From: Lachnospiraceae bacterium
GTDB lineage: Bacteria > Bacillota > Clostridia > Lachnospirales > Lachnospiraceae
DNA length: 64,000 nucleotides
Reading direction: 5' to 3'
Assembly (NCBI GenBank): GCA_016294075.1
Contig: JAEDCQ010000001.1
Coordinates: forward strand, 1-64,000
Shown: positions 7,048-15,095 of the stretch, in pieces
Numbering within the stretch: position 1 is the stretch's first letter
Layout of the letters: every line of letters begins with the position of its first letter
Notes under the pieces: generated by a model
The model's database searches: none
Seen by the model: only the letters and a program-made list of their open reading frames with translations
Told to the model about the DNA's origin: nothing
Program-made: the position numbers and the translations under genes

Positions 7048-9969
7048 ATGAATATTGAAGATTTAACAGCATATGAACAGATAGAGGCCCGGGATATTAA
7101 AGAGGTGAATTCATACGCAAGGCTTCTTACCCATAAAAAGACAGGCGCACGTGTCGTACTGATGGAAAATGAGGATGAAAATAAGGTATTTTATATCGGA
7201 TTTCGTACCCCGCCTAAAGAAAGTACCGGTGTAATGCATATTTTAGAGCACTCTGTTTTATGCGGCTCAAAGGAATTTCCGGTTAAGGATCCGTTTATCG
7301 AGCTGGCCAAGGGGTCTCTGAATACTTTTTTAAATGCAATGACATATCCGGATAAGACCGTATATCCGGTTGCAAGCTGTAATGATAAGGATTTTCAGAA
7401 TTTGATGCATGTTTATCTGGATGCGGTATTTTATCCCGATATATATAAAAACGATCTGACATTCAGACAGGAGGGATGGCATTATGAACTTAACAGCCCG
7501 GAGGATGAACTAACAATCAATGGTGTTGTCTATAACGAGATGAAGGGTGCTTTTTCCTCCCCGGATGATGTTTTGGAACGTGAAATATTTAATACGTTGT
7601 TTCCCGATACAGCCTATAGTGAAGAATCCGGCGGCGACCCTAAGGTAATTCCCGAATTGACATATGAGCATTATCTTGATATTCACAGACAGTATTATCA
7701 TCCGTCCAACTGTTATATATACCTGTACGGTAATATGGATATGGCTGAAAAGCTTGCCTTTATTGATGAAAAATATCTTTCTGCATTTGACAGGCTGGAA
7801 ATAGATTCTGAGATTCCTACGCAGGAACCTTTTTCGGAACCGATTGAGGTAAGACATTATTATTCCATTACAGAGAATGAAGAGGAAGAAGAAAATACCT
7901 ATTTAAGCTATAATAGTGTAACAAATGACTGCCTGGACAGAGAGAAATATATTGCATTCCAGGTTTTGGATTATGCACTTTGTGCGGCTCCGGGAGCTGT
8001 TTTGAAACAGGCACTTTTAGATGCCGGAATCGGAAAGGACATTTACAGCTTCTACGATAACGGTATCAAACAACCGTATTTTTCGATTGTTGCAAAAAAT
8101 TCCGATGCATCAAAAAAAGATGATTTTGTAAAGCTCGTTCAAAGAGTTCTTAGTGAAATTGCAGAGAACGGATTTGATAAGGATACATTGCGGGCAGGAT
8201 TAAATTATTATGAATTCAAATACCGCGAGGCAGATTTTGGTTCCTATCCTCCGGGACTGATGTATGGATTACAGATTCTGGACAGCTGGCTGTATGACGA
8301 TAGTAAGCCGTTCATTCATATTGAATCAGAAGACACATTTGCAGGTCTGCGCAGAAAGATTGAAACAGATTATTTTGAAAATCTGTTAAAATCTGCACTG
8401 CTTGAAAATAATCACAGATCAGTTGTAATTGTAGAGCCGAAGAAAAACCTGGCAGAAGAGGAAGAAAAGCTGCTGCAGGAAAAGCTTGCGAAGTATAAAG
8501 CCTCATTAAATAAGAGCGAAATTGCGGAAATTATCAGACGGACTAAGGAGCTGACTGCTTTTCAGGAAACGGAGGATACTCCGGAAAGTCTTGCGTGTAT
8601 TCCTGTATTAAACAGAGAGGATATCAAGAAAGAGACCTCTCCCTTATACAATGAAGAACGAAGCATTAAAGATAAGCTGTGCTTATTCCATCCGATTTTT
8701 ACAAACGGTATTAATTACGGACGGGTTATTTTTGCTGCAAAAAGTGTACCGAAGGAATACCTTCCGTATATGGGGATATTGAAATCGGTATTAGGCTTTG
8801 TTGCAACCGAAAAATTCAGCTATTCAGAGCTGTTTAACCGGATTTATTTAAATACCGGAGGAATCGTACCGGTAATTAATGTATATACCAACGTAAAAAA
8901 TCCAAAGGAAGTCACGGTTTCCTTTGAATGGAAGCTTAAGACACTGCATGGGAAGCTTCCGGAGGCATTTTCCCTATTAGAGGAAATTATGCTTCGCTCT
9001 GATTTAAGGGATAAAAAGAGATTAAAGGAAATCCTGGGAGAATTAAAATCCCGCATGCAGTCCAATATGATATCAGCCGGTCATCAGGTGGCATACGGCC
9101 GTGCAATATCCTACTTTTCAAAAAGCGGTGCAATTCAGGATAATATCAGCGGTATGCCGTGTTATCGTTTGGTCAGCCGTCTGGAAGAAAATACGGAGCA
9201 GAATACGGATGAACTGATACAGGGACTTGAAAAGGCATGTGCTTTCTTGTTTACATCCGATAAGCTGATGTTTGATTTTGCAGGCGAGGAAGAAGAGTAT
9301 TCTGTTTTTGAAAAGCTTGCGGGTGATTTGACAGAGAAGCTGCCGGTATGTGGAAATAAAGATATTGTGGATGAAATTGTGCCGGAGAAGAAAAATGAAG
9401 GCTTCCTTTCCTCCTCACAGGTACAGTATGTATGCCGGGCAGGAGATTTTGGCAGGGAAGGTCTGCCGTATACGGGTGCACTGCGTGTCTTAAAAGTGAT
9501 TCTGGGGTATGATTATTTATGGAATCAGGTTCGTGTAAAAGGCGGAGCCTATGGATGTATGTGCAGCTTTTCCAGAACCGGGGAAAGCTATTTTGTATCT
9601 TACCGCGACCCCAATTTGAAGAAGACGATTGATGTATATGAAATGGCGGCAGACTATATTGCTTCATTTAATCAGGATGACAGAAGCATGACACAATATA
9701 TTATCGGTGCGGTGAGTGAATTGGATACGCCTCTTAATGCACCGGCGAAGGCACTGCGTTCACTGAGTGCATATATGACGAATCAGACAGAGGCAGATTT
9801 GCAGAAGGCAAGAAATGAGCTGCTTGCTGCAAATCAGGAAACAATTCGTTCTCTGGCAGAATATATCCGTTGCTTTATAAAGCAGGATTATCTGTGTGTA
9901 GTCGGTAACGGGGAAAAGATAAAAGAAGAAGCCTCATTGTTTCAGACGCTTTGTGATTTATATGCGTAA
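7048..9969 (+). CDS. M16C zinc metallopeptidase (insulinase/presequence-protease type)
   Basis: 973 residues, the usual length for one-chain M16C peptidases. The inverted zinc motif HxxEH is HILEH at residues 64-68, and the third metal ligand is probably Glu164 in VYNEMKG. A second, inactive M16 half runs from about residue 540, and the Arg/Tyr pair typical of the C-terminal active-site contribution is visible near VKGGAYGCMC. These enzymes degrade unstructured peptides inside a closed chamber. No signal peptide is present, so it is predicted to be cytoplasmic. The gene lies 41 bases after the preceding one and runs directly into the lipoprotein gene. Confidence 0.9.
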   Translation: MNIEDLTAYEQIEARDIKEVNSYARLLTHKKTGARVVLMENEDENKVFYIGFRTPPKESTGVMHILEHSVLCGSKEFPVKDPFIELAKGSLNTFLNAMTYPDKTVYPVASCNDKDFQNLMHVYLDAVFYPDIYKNDLTFRQEGWHYELNSPEDELTINGVVYNEMKGAFSSPDDVLEREIFNTLFPDTAYSEESGGDPKVIPELTYEHYLDIHRQYYHPSNCYIYLYGNMDMAEKLAFIDEKYLSAFDRLEIDSEIPTQEPFSEPIEVRHYYSITENEEEEENTYLSYNSVTNDCLDREKYIAFQVLDYALCAAPGAVLKQALLDAGIGKDIYSFYDNGIKQPYFSIVAKNSDASKKDDFVKLVQRVLSEIAENGFDKDTLRAGLNYYEFKYREADFGSYPPGLMYGLQILDSWLYDDSKPFIHIESEDTFAGLRRKIETDYFENLLKSALLENNHRSVVIVEPKKNLAEEEEKLLQEKLAKYKASLNKSEIAEIIRRTKELTAFQETEDTPESLACIPVLNREDIKKETSPLYNEERSIKDKLCLFHPIFTNGINYGRVIFAAKSVPKEYLPYMGILKSVLGFVATEKFSYSELFNRIYLNTGGIVPVINVYTNVKNPKEVTVSFEWKLKTLHGKLPEAFSLLEEIMLRSDLRDKKRLKEILGELKSRMQSNMISAGHQVAYGRAISYFSKSGAIQDNISGMPCYRLVSRLEENTEQNTDELIQGLEKACAFLFTSDKLMFDFAGEEEEYSVFEKLAGDLTEKLPVCGNKDIVDEIVPEKKNEGFLSSSQVQYVCRAGDFGREGLPYTGALRVLKVILGYDYLWNQVRVKGGAYGCMCSFSRTGESYFVSYRDPNLKKTIDVYEMAADYIASFNQDDRSMTQYIIGAVSELDTPLNAPAKALRSLSAYMTNQTEADLQKARNELLAANQETIRSLAEYIRCFIKQDYLCVVGNGEKIKEEASLFQTLCDLYA

Positions 9970-9985
9970 GAGGGAGGAAAACAAA

Positions 9986-11032
9986 ATGAAAAAGAAAAAA
10001 GGAATACTGTTAATGGGTCTTATGCTGTCTTTTGCTTTGGCAGCATGCGGCAGCAGCGATAAGAGTGCATATTCGGATTATGCAGCAGCAGAAGAGGCAG
10101 CGGTCGAAGAACCGGCCGCACTGGCTTCTTACGGCAACGGAGATTATATGACGGATAGTGCGGGGGAAGCGGCATTTGAAAATGAAACTATATCGGATGA
10201 TGTCAAAAAAGAAACCGCGCGTAAGCTGATAAAAACAGTGAATCTGGATGTTGAAACAAAAAGCTATGATGAAATGTTAGCTTTTCTGGAAACGCAGATA
10301 GAAGAGCTTGGTGGCTATATAGAAGCACTTGACTGTTACGGGAGAGATTATCGGCACGCATCTGTTACAGCGCGTATTCCGGCAGGAAAACTGGATGGAT
10401 TTGTAAAGCAGATTGGTGAGACTGCAAATGTAACGGGACGCAGTGAGTCGGTAGAGGACGTAACGCTTCAATATGTGGATTTGGACAGTCATGCAAGAAT
10501 GTTGGAGGAAGAACAGGAACGTCTGTTAGAGCTTTTAGAAACGGCTGAAACGATAGAGGATATGATTACGATTGAAAGCCGGCTTGGGGAAATCAAATAC
10601 CAGTTGGAAAGCATGAAATCCCAGCTTCGTACATTTGATAACCGTGTGGATTACAGTACGGTACATATTAATATTGAAGAAGTGATTGAACTGACGCCTG
10701 TAGTGGAGCTTACAGACGGTGAGAGAATCGTGCAGGGATTTATAAAGAGTGTTGCAGATGTAACAAACGGAATTAAGGAATTCTTTATTACACTGATTAT
10801 CAATATTCCGTATATTATTGTATGGGCGGTTGTAATACTTATTATTGTGGTGATTGCCCGTATAATTATGAAAAAGGTCGATAAACGCACGGAACGTCTA
10901 GAAAAGGAACGCGGGGAACGGATAGCATCCGGCAATTACCAAAACCCGTATGTAACTCGTCCATCTACGGCAACCGGAAAAAAGAATGAAGTGCAGAACG
11001 ATAAAAATGTAACAGAAGAAAAGACAGAATAA
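9986..11032 (+). CDS. DUF4349 domain lipoprotein
   Basis: About 348 residues. ATG 9986 is chosen because AGGGAGGA lies seven bases upstream and the signal peptide begins there (MKKKKGILLMGLM, then lipobox LAAC). After an acidic Ala/Glu linker comes the DUF4349 module: KLIKTVNLDVETKSYDE, GGYIEALDCYG, ARIPAGKLDGFV, a coiled coil near residues 165-205 (EEEQERLLELLETAETIEDM) and a TM segment near 265-290 (IIVWAVVILIIVVIARII). It is an envelope-anchored protein of unknown role, tethered at both ends if the lipid modification occurs. The start overlaps nothing, lying 16 bases after the peptidase stop. Confidence 0.85.
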   Translation: MKKKKGILLMGLMLSFALAACGSSDKSAYSDYAAAEEAAVEEPAALASYGNGDYMTDSAGEAAFENETISDDVKKETARKLIKTVNLDVETKSYDEMLAFLETQIEELGGYIEALDCYGRDYRHASVTARIPAGKLDGFVKQIGETANVTGRSESVEDVTLQYVDLDSHARMLEEEQERLLELLETAETIEDMITIESRLGEIKYQLESMKSQLRTFDNRVDYSTVHINIEEVIELTPVVELTDGERIVQGFIKSVADVTNGIKEFFITLIINIPYIIVWAVVILIIVVIARIIMKKVDKRTERLEKERGERIASGNYQNPYVTRPSTATGKKNEVQNDKNVTEEKTE

Positions 11033-11050
11033 GGAAGGCTGGGTTACTGC

Positions 11051-11953
11051 ATGAGTGATATGAAAAAAGCGGGATTTGCTTCCATTATCGGAAGACCGAA
11101 TGTCGGAAAATCTACTTTGATGAATAAAATCATCGGACAAAAGATTGCAATTACATCGAATAAACCGCAGACAACGCGTAATCGTATTCAAACGGTATAT
11201 ACAGGTGAAGAAGGACAGATAGTGTTTTTGGACACACCCGGTATTCATAAAGCAAAAAATAAATTAGGTGATTATATGGTAGGTGTTGCCAGACGCTCTA
11301 TTGATGATGTAGATGTTGTATTGTTTCTTGTTGAACCTACAACCTATATCGGTGCCGGTGAAAAAAGCATTATAGAAGACCTGAAAAAAACAGATATTCC
11401 TGTTCTTCTTGTAATCAATAAGGTAGATACCATCAAAAAAGAAGAGATTCTTGAGGTCATTGATACTTATCGTAAGGAACTTGATTTTGCAGAGATTATA
11501 CCGGTTTCTGCATTAAAAGGAAATAATGTGGAAACTCTTCTTTCCTGTATTTTCAAATTTCTGCCGTACGGTCCGGCATTTTATGATGAAGATACGATTA
11601 CGGACCAGCCGGAAAAACAGATTGTGGCTGAACTGATCAGAGAGAAAGCATTACGCAGTTTAAGTGATGAAATTCCGCATGGTGTAGCTGTGGCAATTGA
11701 CAGTATGAAGTTTGAAAAAAAGCTTTGCCGTATTGATGCGACTATTATATGTGAACGCGATTCCCACAAAGGAATTATTATCGGAAAAGGCGGTACCATG
11801 CTTAAAAAGATAGGCTCACTTGCCCGGCCCGAGATTGAAGAAATGCTTGGTACAAAGGTGTTTTTACAGCTCTGGGTCAAAGTAAAAAAGGATTGGCGCG
11901 ACAGTGATTTTCTTTTGAAAAATTTTGGCTTTGATCCGAAAGAAACCGAATAG
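11051..11953 (+). CDS. era: GTPase Era
   Basis: 300 residues, standard for Era. The P-loop GRPNVGKST is at residues 14-22, the switch region has the TTRNRIQTV and DTPGIHKAKNKLG signatures, and the NKVD guanine-specificity motif lies near 127. The C-terminal KH domain carries GKGGTMLKKIG near 240. Era binds the 3' end of 16S rRNA and checks 30S assembly. It heads the era-yqzL-recO cluster common in Firmicutes. The GGAAGG ribosome site is a little far from ATG (about 12 bases). Confidence 0.97.
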   Translation: MSDMKKAGFASIIGRPNVGKSTLMNKIIGQKIAITSNKPQTTRNRIQTVYTGEEGQIVFLDTPGIHKAKNKLGDYMVGVARRSIDDVDVVLFLVEPTTYIGAGEKSIIEDLKKTDIPVLLVINKVDTIKKEEILEVIDTYRKELDFAEIIPVSALKGNNVETLLSCIFKFLPYGPAFYDEDTITDQPEKQIVAELIREKALRSLSDEIPHGVAVAIDSMKFEKKLCRIDATIICERDSHKGIIIGKGGTMLKKIGSLARPEIEEMLGTKVFLQLWVKVKKDWRDSDFLLKNFGFDPKETE

Positions 11954-12010
11954 AAAATGATAAAACAGCAGACCATATCTATAGATAAAAATCGGATATG
12001 GGGGCACAGG

Positions 12011-12187
12011 ATGAAAGAAATAAATTACTGGAATCAATTCATGCATTCGGGAAAAGTAGAGGACTATTTAAAGTTTAAAAACCGGGCGAAAGAAGAAAAA
12101 AATCCCAAAGGAGATATGGGAAGTGCAGGATTTTACAGTCGTAACAGGGATGATTATCAAGGCAGTGCCTATCGGGGAATACGATAG
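12011..12187 (+). CDS. yqzL: YqzL-like small protein
   Basis: 58 residues from ATG 12011 (the frame extends upstream to 11957 without a ribosome site). The core NYWNQFMHSGKVEDYLKFK fits the YqzL pattern of Trp, then Phe, then a Gly-X-X-X-X-Tyr-Leu segment, and its position between era and recO is the same as in Bacillus. The C-terminus is basic and poorly conserved. The last 65 bases overlap the start of recO in another frame. Function of the family is unknown. Confidence 0.7.
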   Translation: MKEINYWNQFMHSGKVEDYLKFKNRAKEEKNPKGDMGSAGFYSRNRDDYQGSAYRGIR

Positions 12188-12770
12188 GCGCCTTGTTCTT
12201 TTAACAAAAGAACGTGGAAAAATCAGTGCCTTTGCAAGAGGGGCGAGAAAACCGAACAGCCGGTTTGTAGCAGGTACAAATCTGTTCTGCTTCGGGAGCT
12301 TTAAATTATATGCGGGACGTGATTCTTATACACTTTCCGAAACAGAAATTTCCAATTACTTTGAAGATTTACGAATGGACTATGAAGGTGCATATTATGG
12401 TATGTATTTTCTGGAAATTGCGGATTATTATACACGGGAAAATAATGATGAAAGAGAAATGTTAAAGCTGCTGTATCAGTCATTACGGGCATTATCGCAT
12501 CCGTCATTGAAAAATGAACTGGTTCGTGCAGTATTTGAAATAAAATCCGTAGTGATAAACGGAGAATTTCCGGGACTGCCGTCAGGGAAAAAATATCTGG
12601 ATTCGACTAAATTTTCTGTTGAGTACATTGCAGGCAGCAGCATTGAGAAGCTATATACCTTTACTGTTACGGATGAAGTTCTGGGTGAGTTAAGGGATAT
12701 CGGCACATGGATAAGAAAACATTATCTGACAGGCAGATTCAAATCTCTTGAGATTTTAGATACATTATAA
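12123..12770 (+). CDS. recO: DNA repair protein RecO
   Basis: 215 residues starting at GTG 12123, with AAGGAG eight bases upstream. The N-terminal OB-fold signature is complete (GMIIKAVPIGEYDRRLVLLTKERGKISAFARGARKPNSRFVAG). RecO promotes annealing of SSB-coated strands and loads RecA with RecR. The protein is shorter than typical 240-250 residue RecO and has only one Cys, in NLFCFG, so the C-terminal CxxC zinc finger is missing; the segment GEFPGLPSGKKYLD occupies that place. The start lies within yqzL. Confidence 0.92.
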   Translation: MQDFTVVTGMIIKAVPIGEYDRRLVLLTKERGKISAFARGARKPNSRFVAGTNLFCFGSFKLYAGRDSYTLSETEISNYFEDLRMDYEGAYYGMYFLEIADYYTRENNDEREMLKLLYQSLRALSHPSLKNELVRAVFEIKSVVINGEFPGLPSGKKYLDSTKFSVEYIAGSSIEKLYTFTVTDEVLGELRDIGTWIRKHYLTGRFKSLEILDTL

Positions 12771-12842
12771 CGCCTATCGGATATAAAGATACATTTCGTG
12801 CCGTATAACAAATCGGATATCAAAAATTCAAGGAAACAGGGA

Positions 12843-12871
12843 TTGAAATACGAGTGCTTTTTGGGTATAAT
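12843..12871 (+). promoter_or_regulatory. Sigma-A-type promoter upstream of lipoprotein-glyS
   Basis: TTGAAA at 12843-12848 and TATAAT at 12866-12871 are spaced by 17 bases, about 30 bases before the lipoprotein start codon. The close match to consensus makes this the likely promoter of the lipoprotein gene and glyS. Confidence 0.75.
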
Positions 12872-12901
12872 AAGTATGATAAACAGGAGAAATACAGATT
12901 T

Positions 12902-13525
12902 ATGAATAAGAACAGGAAAAACGGTAAGAGAATAGAAGGTATTTTGGTCAGCATATGCCTTCTTTTTATTTTTCTGACCGGGTGTGGGGAGGTTTCACTG
13001 CAGGAAGGCACCAATCTCGTGTTTGAGAAAAATGGCGGTGTCATGGTTACATATATTGAAGATTTCCCTTCCGACTATTATGATTCGGATGAATTGGCTG
13101 CTATGAATAAAGAGGAAGTAGCCGATTACAATACGAAAGCAGGAAGAGAAGCCGTTGAGATTATTTCGACAGAGGTAAGCGGAGACAAGGTTACTCTGAC
13201 CATGCATTATGAAAATGCGGATGATTACGGCAATATGAACGGCGGTTCATTTTTCTTCGGAACAGTTTCTCAGGGAACTGCTTCCGGTTATAATCTGGAA
13301 AGTCCATTAAAGAATGTTAAAACAGGTGAGTCGGTTTCCACACCGGATTGGGGGGATTTGGGAGAAAACCGCCTGATAGTAGCTAAGGGTCCCGATGCAG
13401 ATTATTCTGCAACCGTCCATACCTATAAAAAGATTTTATATGCTTCAGAAAATGTAACTGTATCAGAAGATAGAAAAACAGCAGGGATAACAGGAAATGA
13501 ACTGGCTGTTATCGTGTTTAAATAG
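12902..13525 (+). CDS. Putative lipoprotein of unknown function
   Basis: About 207 residues from ATG 12902. An upstream TTG in the same frame (12854) lies within the promoter and is rejected. The N-terminus is a lipoprotein signal: basic MNKNRKNGKR, hydrophobic ILVSICLLFIFL, lipobox LTGC. The mature part is acidic and mixed beta-rich, with no family I recognise. Its stop abuts the ribosome site of glyS (GTGAGGAGG), so the two are probably cotranscribed; a functional link to tRNA charging is not implied. Confidence 0.8.
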   Translation: MNKNRKNGKRIEGILVSICLLFIFLTGCGEVSLQEGTNLVFEKNGGVMVTYIEDFPSDYYDSDELAAMNKEEVADYNTKAGREAVEIISTEVSGDKVTLTMHYENADDYGNMNGGSFFFGTVSQGTASGYNLESPLKNVKTGESVSTPDWGDLGENRLIVAKGPDADYSATVHTYKKILYASENVTVSEDRKTAGITGNELAVIVFK

Positions 13526-13542
13526 TGAGGAGGAAATCAGTT

Positions 13543-14931
13543 ATGGAAAAGACAATGGAGAAGATTGTTGCACTTGCAAAATCCAGAGGCTTTGTATATC
13601 CGGGTTCTGAGATATACGGTGGTCTGGCAAATACCTGGGATTACGGAAACCTGGGTGTAGAATTAAAGAATAATGTTAAAAAAGCATGGTGGCAGAAGTT
13701 TGTCATGGAGAATCCGTATAATGTCGGTGTAGACTGTGCGATTCTAATGAATCCGCAGACATGGGTTGCATCCGGTCATCTCGGAGGCTTTTCCGACCCG
13801 TTAATGGATTGTAAAGAATGTCATGAGCGTTTCCGTGCAGACAAGATTATTGAGGATTTTGCAGCAGAAAACGGTATTGTATTGGATGGAAGCATTGATG
13901 GTTGGACGCAGGAAAAGATGAAGGCATTCATCGATGATAACAATGTTCCGTGTCCGACCTGCGGTAAGCATAACTTTACGGATATCCGTCAGTTCAATCT
14001 GATGTTTAAGACATTCCAGGGTGTTACGGAGGATGCCAAAAATACAGTTTACTTAAGACCGGAGACGGCACAGGGTATCTTTGTCAATTTCAAAAATGTG
14101 CAGAGAACCTCCCGTAAGAAAATTCCGTTTGGTATCGGACAGATTGGTAAATCCTTCCGTAATGAGATTACACCGGGTAATTTTACTTTCCGTACAAGAG
14201 AATTTGAGCAGATGGAATTGGAGTTCTTCTGTGAACCTGATACGGATTTGGAGTGGTTTGCATATTGGAAGCAGTTCTGTATTGATTGGTTACAGACACT
14301 TGGTATTAAGCCGGAAGAAATGCGTGTAAGAGATCATGATAAGGAAGAATTATCCTTCTATTCCAAGGCTACAACGGATATTGAATTTTTATTCCCGTTT
14401 GGATGGGGTGAATTATGGGGTATCGCGGACAGAACCGATTATGACTTAACACAGCATCAGAATGTATCCGGACAGGATATGAGCTATTTTGATGACCAGA
14501 AAAACATTAAATATGTACCATATGTAGTAGAGCCTTCATTGGGTGCTGACCGTGTGGTTCTGGCATTTTTATGCGCAGCCTATGATGAAGAAGAAATCGG
14601 AGAAGGTGATGTGCGTACCGTATTACATTTCCATCCGGCCCTTGCTCCGGTTAAAATCGGTGTTCTCCCGCTGTCAAAGAAGCTTAACGAGGGAGCAGAG
14701 AAGATTTTCGCACAGCTGAGCAAGAAGTATAACTGTGAATTTGATGACAGGGGAAATATCGGAAAGAGATATCGTCGTCAGGATGAAATCGGCACGCCGT
14801 TCTGTATTACATACGATTTTGAATCCGAAGAGGATCAGTCTGTAACGGTACGTTTCCGTGATTCCATGGAACAGGAAAGAATTAAAATCGAGGATTTGGA
14901 CGCATACTTTGCTGATAAATTTACATTTTAA
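13543..14931 (+). CDS. glyS: Glycyl-tRNA synthetase, single-chain alpha2 type
   Basis: 462 residues from ATG 13543, with GAGGAGG about nine bases upstream. It is the eukaryote/archaea-like dimeric class II enzyme rather than the alpha2beta2 GlyQS pair. Visible motifs are YPGSEIYGGLANTWDYGNLG at the N-terminus, the CPTCG metal knuckle near residue 146, class II motif 2 around FRNEITPGNFTFRTREFEQMELEFF, and motif 3 EPSLGADRVVLAFL. The C-terminal anticodon-binding domain begins near 360 (APVKIGVLPLSKK). It charges tRNA-Gly in the cytoplasm. No T-box leader was found upstream. Confidence 0.95.
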   Translation: MEKTMEKIVALAKSRGFVYPGSEIYGGLANTWDYGNLGVELKNNVKKAWWQKFVMENPYNVGVDCAILMNPQTWVASGHLGGFSDPLMDCKECHERFRADKIIEDFAAENGIVLDGSIDGWTQEKMKAFIDDNNVPCPTCGKHNFTDIRQFNLMFKTFQGVTEDAKNTVYLRPETAQGIFVNFKNVQRTSRKKIPFGIGQIGKSFRNEITPGNFTFRTREFEQMELEFFCEPDTDLEWFAYWKQFCIDWLQTLGIKPEEMRVRDHDKEELSFYSKATTDIEFLFPFGWGELWGIADRTDYDLTQHQNVSGQDMSYFDDQKNIKYVPYVVEPSLGADRVVLAFLCAAYDEEEIGEGDVRTVLHFHPALAPVKIGVLPLSKKLNEGAEKIFAQLSKKYNCEFDDRGNIGKRYRRQDEIGTPFCITYDFESEEDQSVTVRFRDSMEQERIKIEDLDAYFADKFTF

Positions 14932-14961
14932 TGTAATAGAAAGACCAGAGAAGGTCAGATT

Positions 14962-14991
14962 AACTAAGACGGTTTCCCCGTCTTAGTTTGC
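14962..14991 (+). terminator. Intrinsic terminator after glyS
   Basis: AACTAAGACGG at 14962-14972 pairs perfectly with CCGTCTTAGTT at 14978-14988 around a five-base loop. The following T-run is short, so termination may be partial. Confidence 0.65.
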
Positions 14992-15095
14992 GTTTATGAC
15001 GACTTTTTTGCGTTAGCATGTAAAAGTAAACTGAATACGGCGCAGTCCGTAGCCGTTTTATTTGGGATAATAAAAGAGGAAAAGGAGATGTGGGA

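Noticed and set aside
12168..12190. GCCTATCG/CGATAGGC inverted repeat as a regulatory site
   Set aside because: It lies within the yqzL-recO overlap and is explained by coding constraints; similar short strings nearby look coincidental.
12771..12901. T-box or other riboswitch upstream of the lipoprotein-glyS unit
   Set aside because: The promoter lies only about 30 bases before the start codon, leaving no room for a structured leader.
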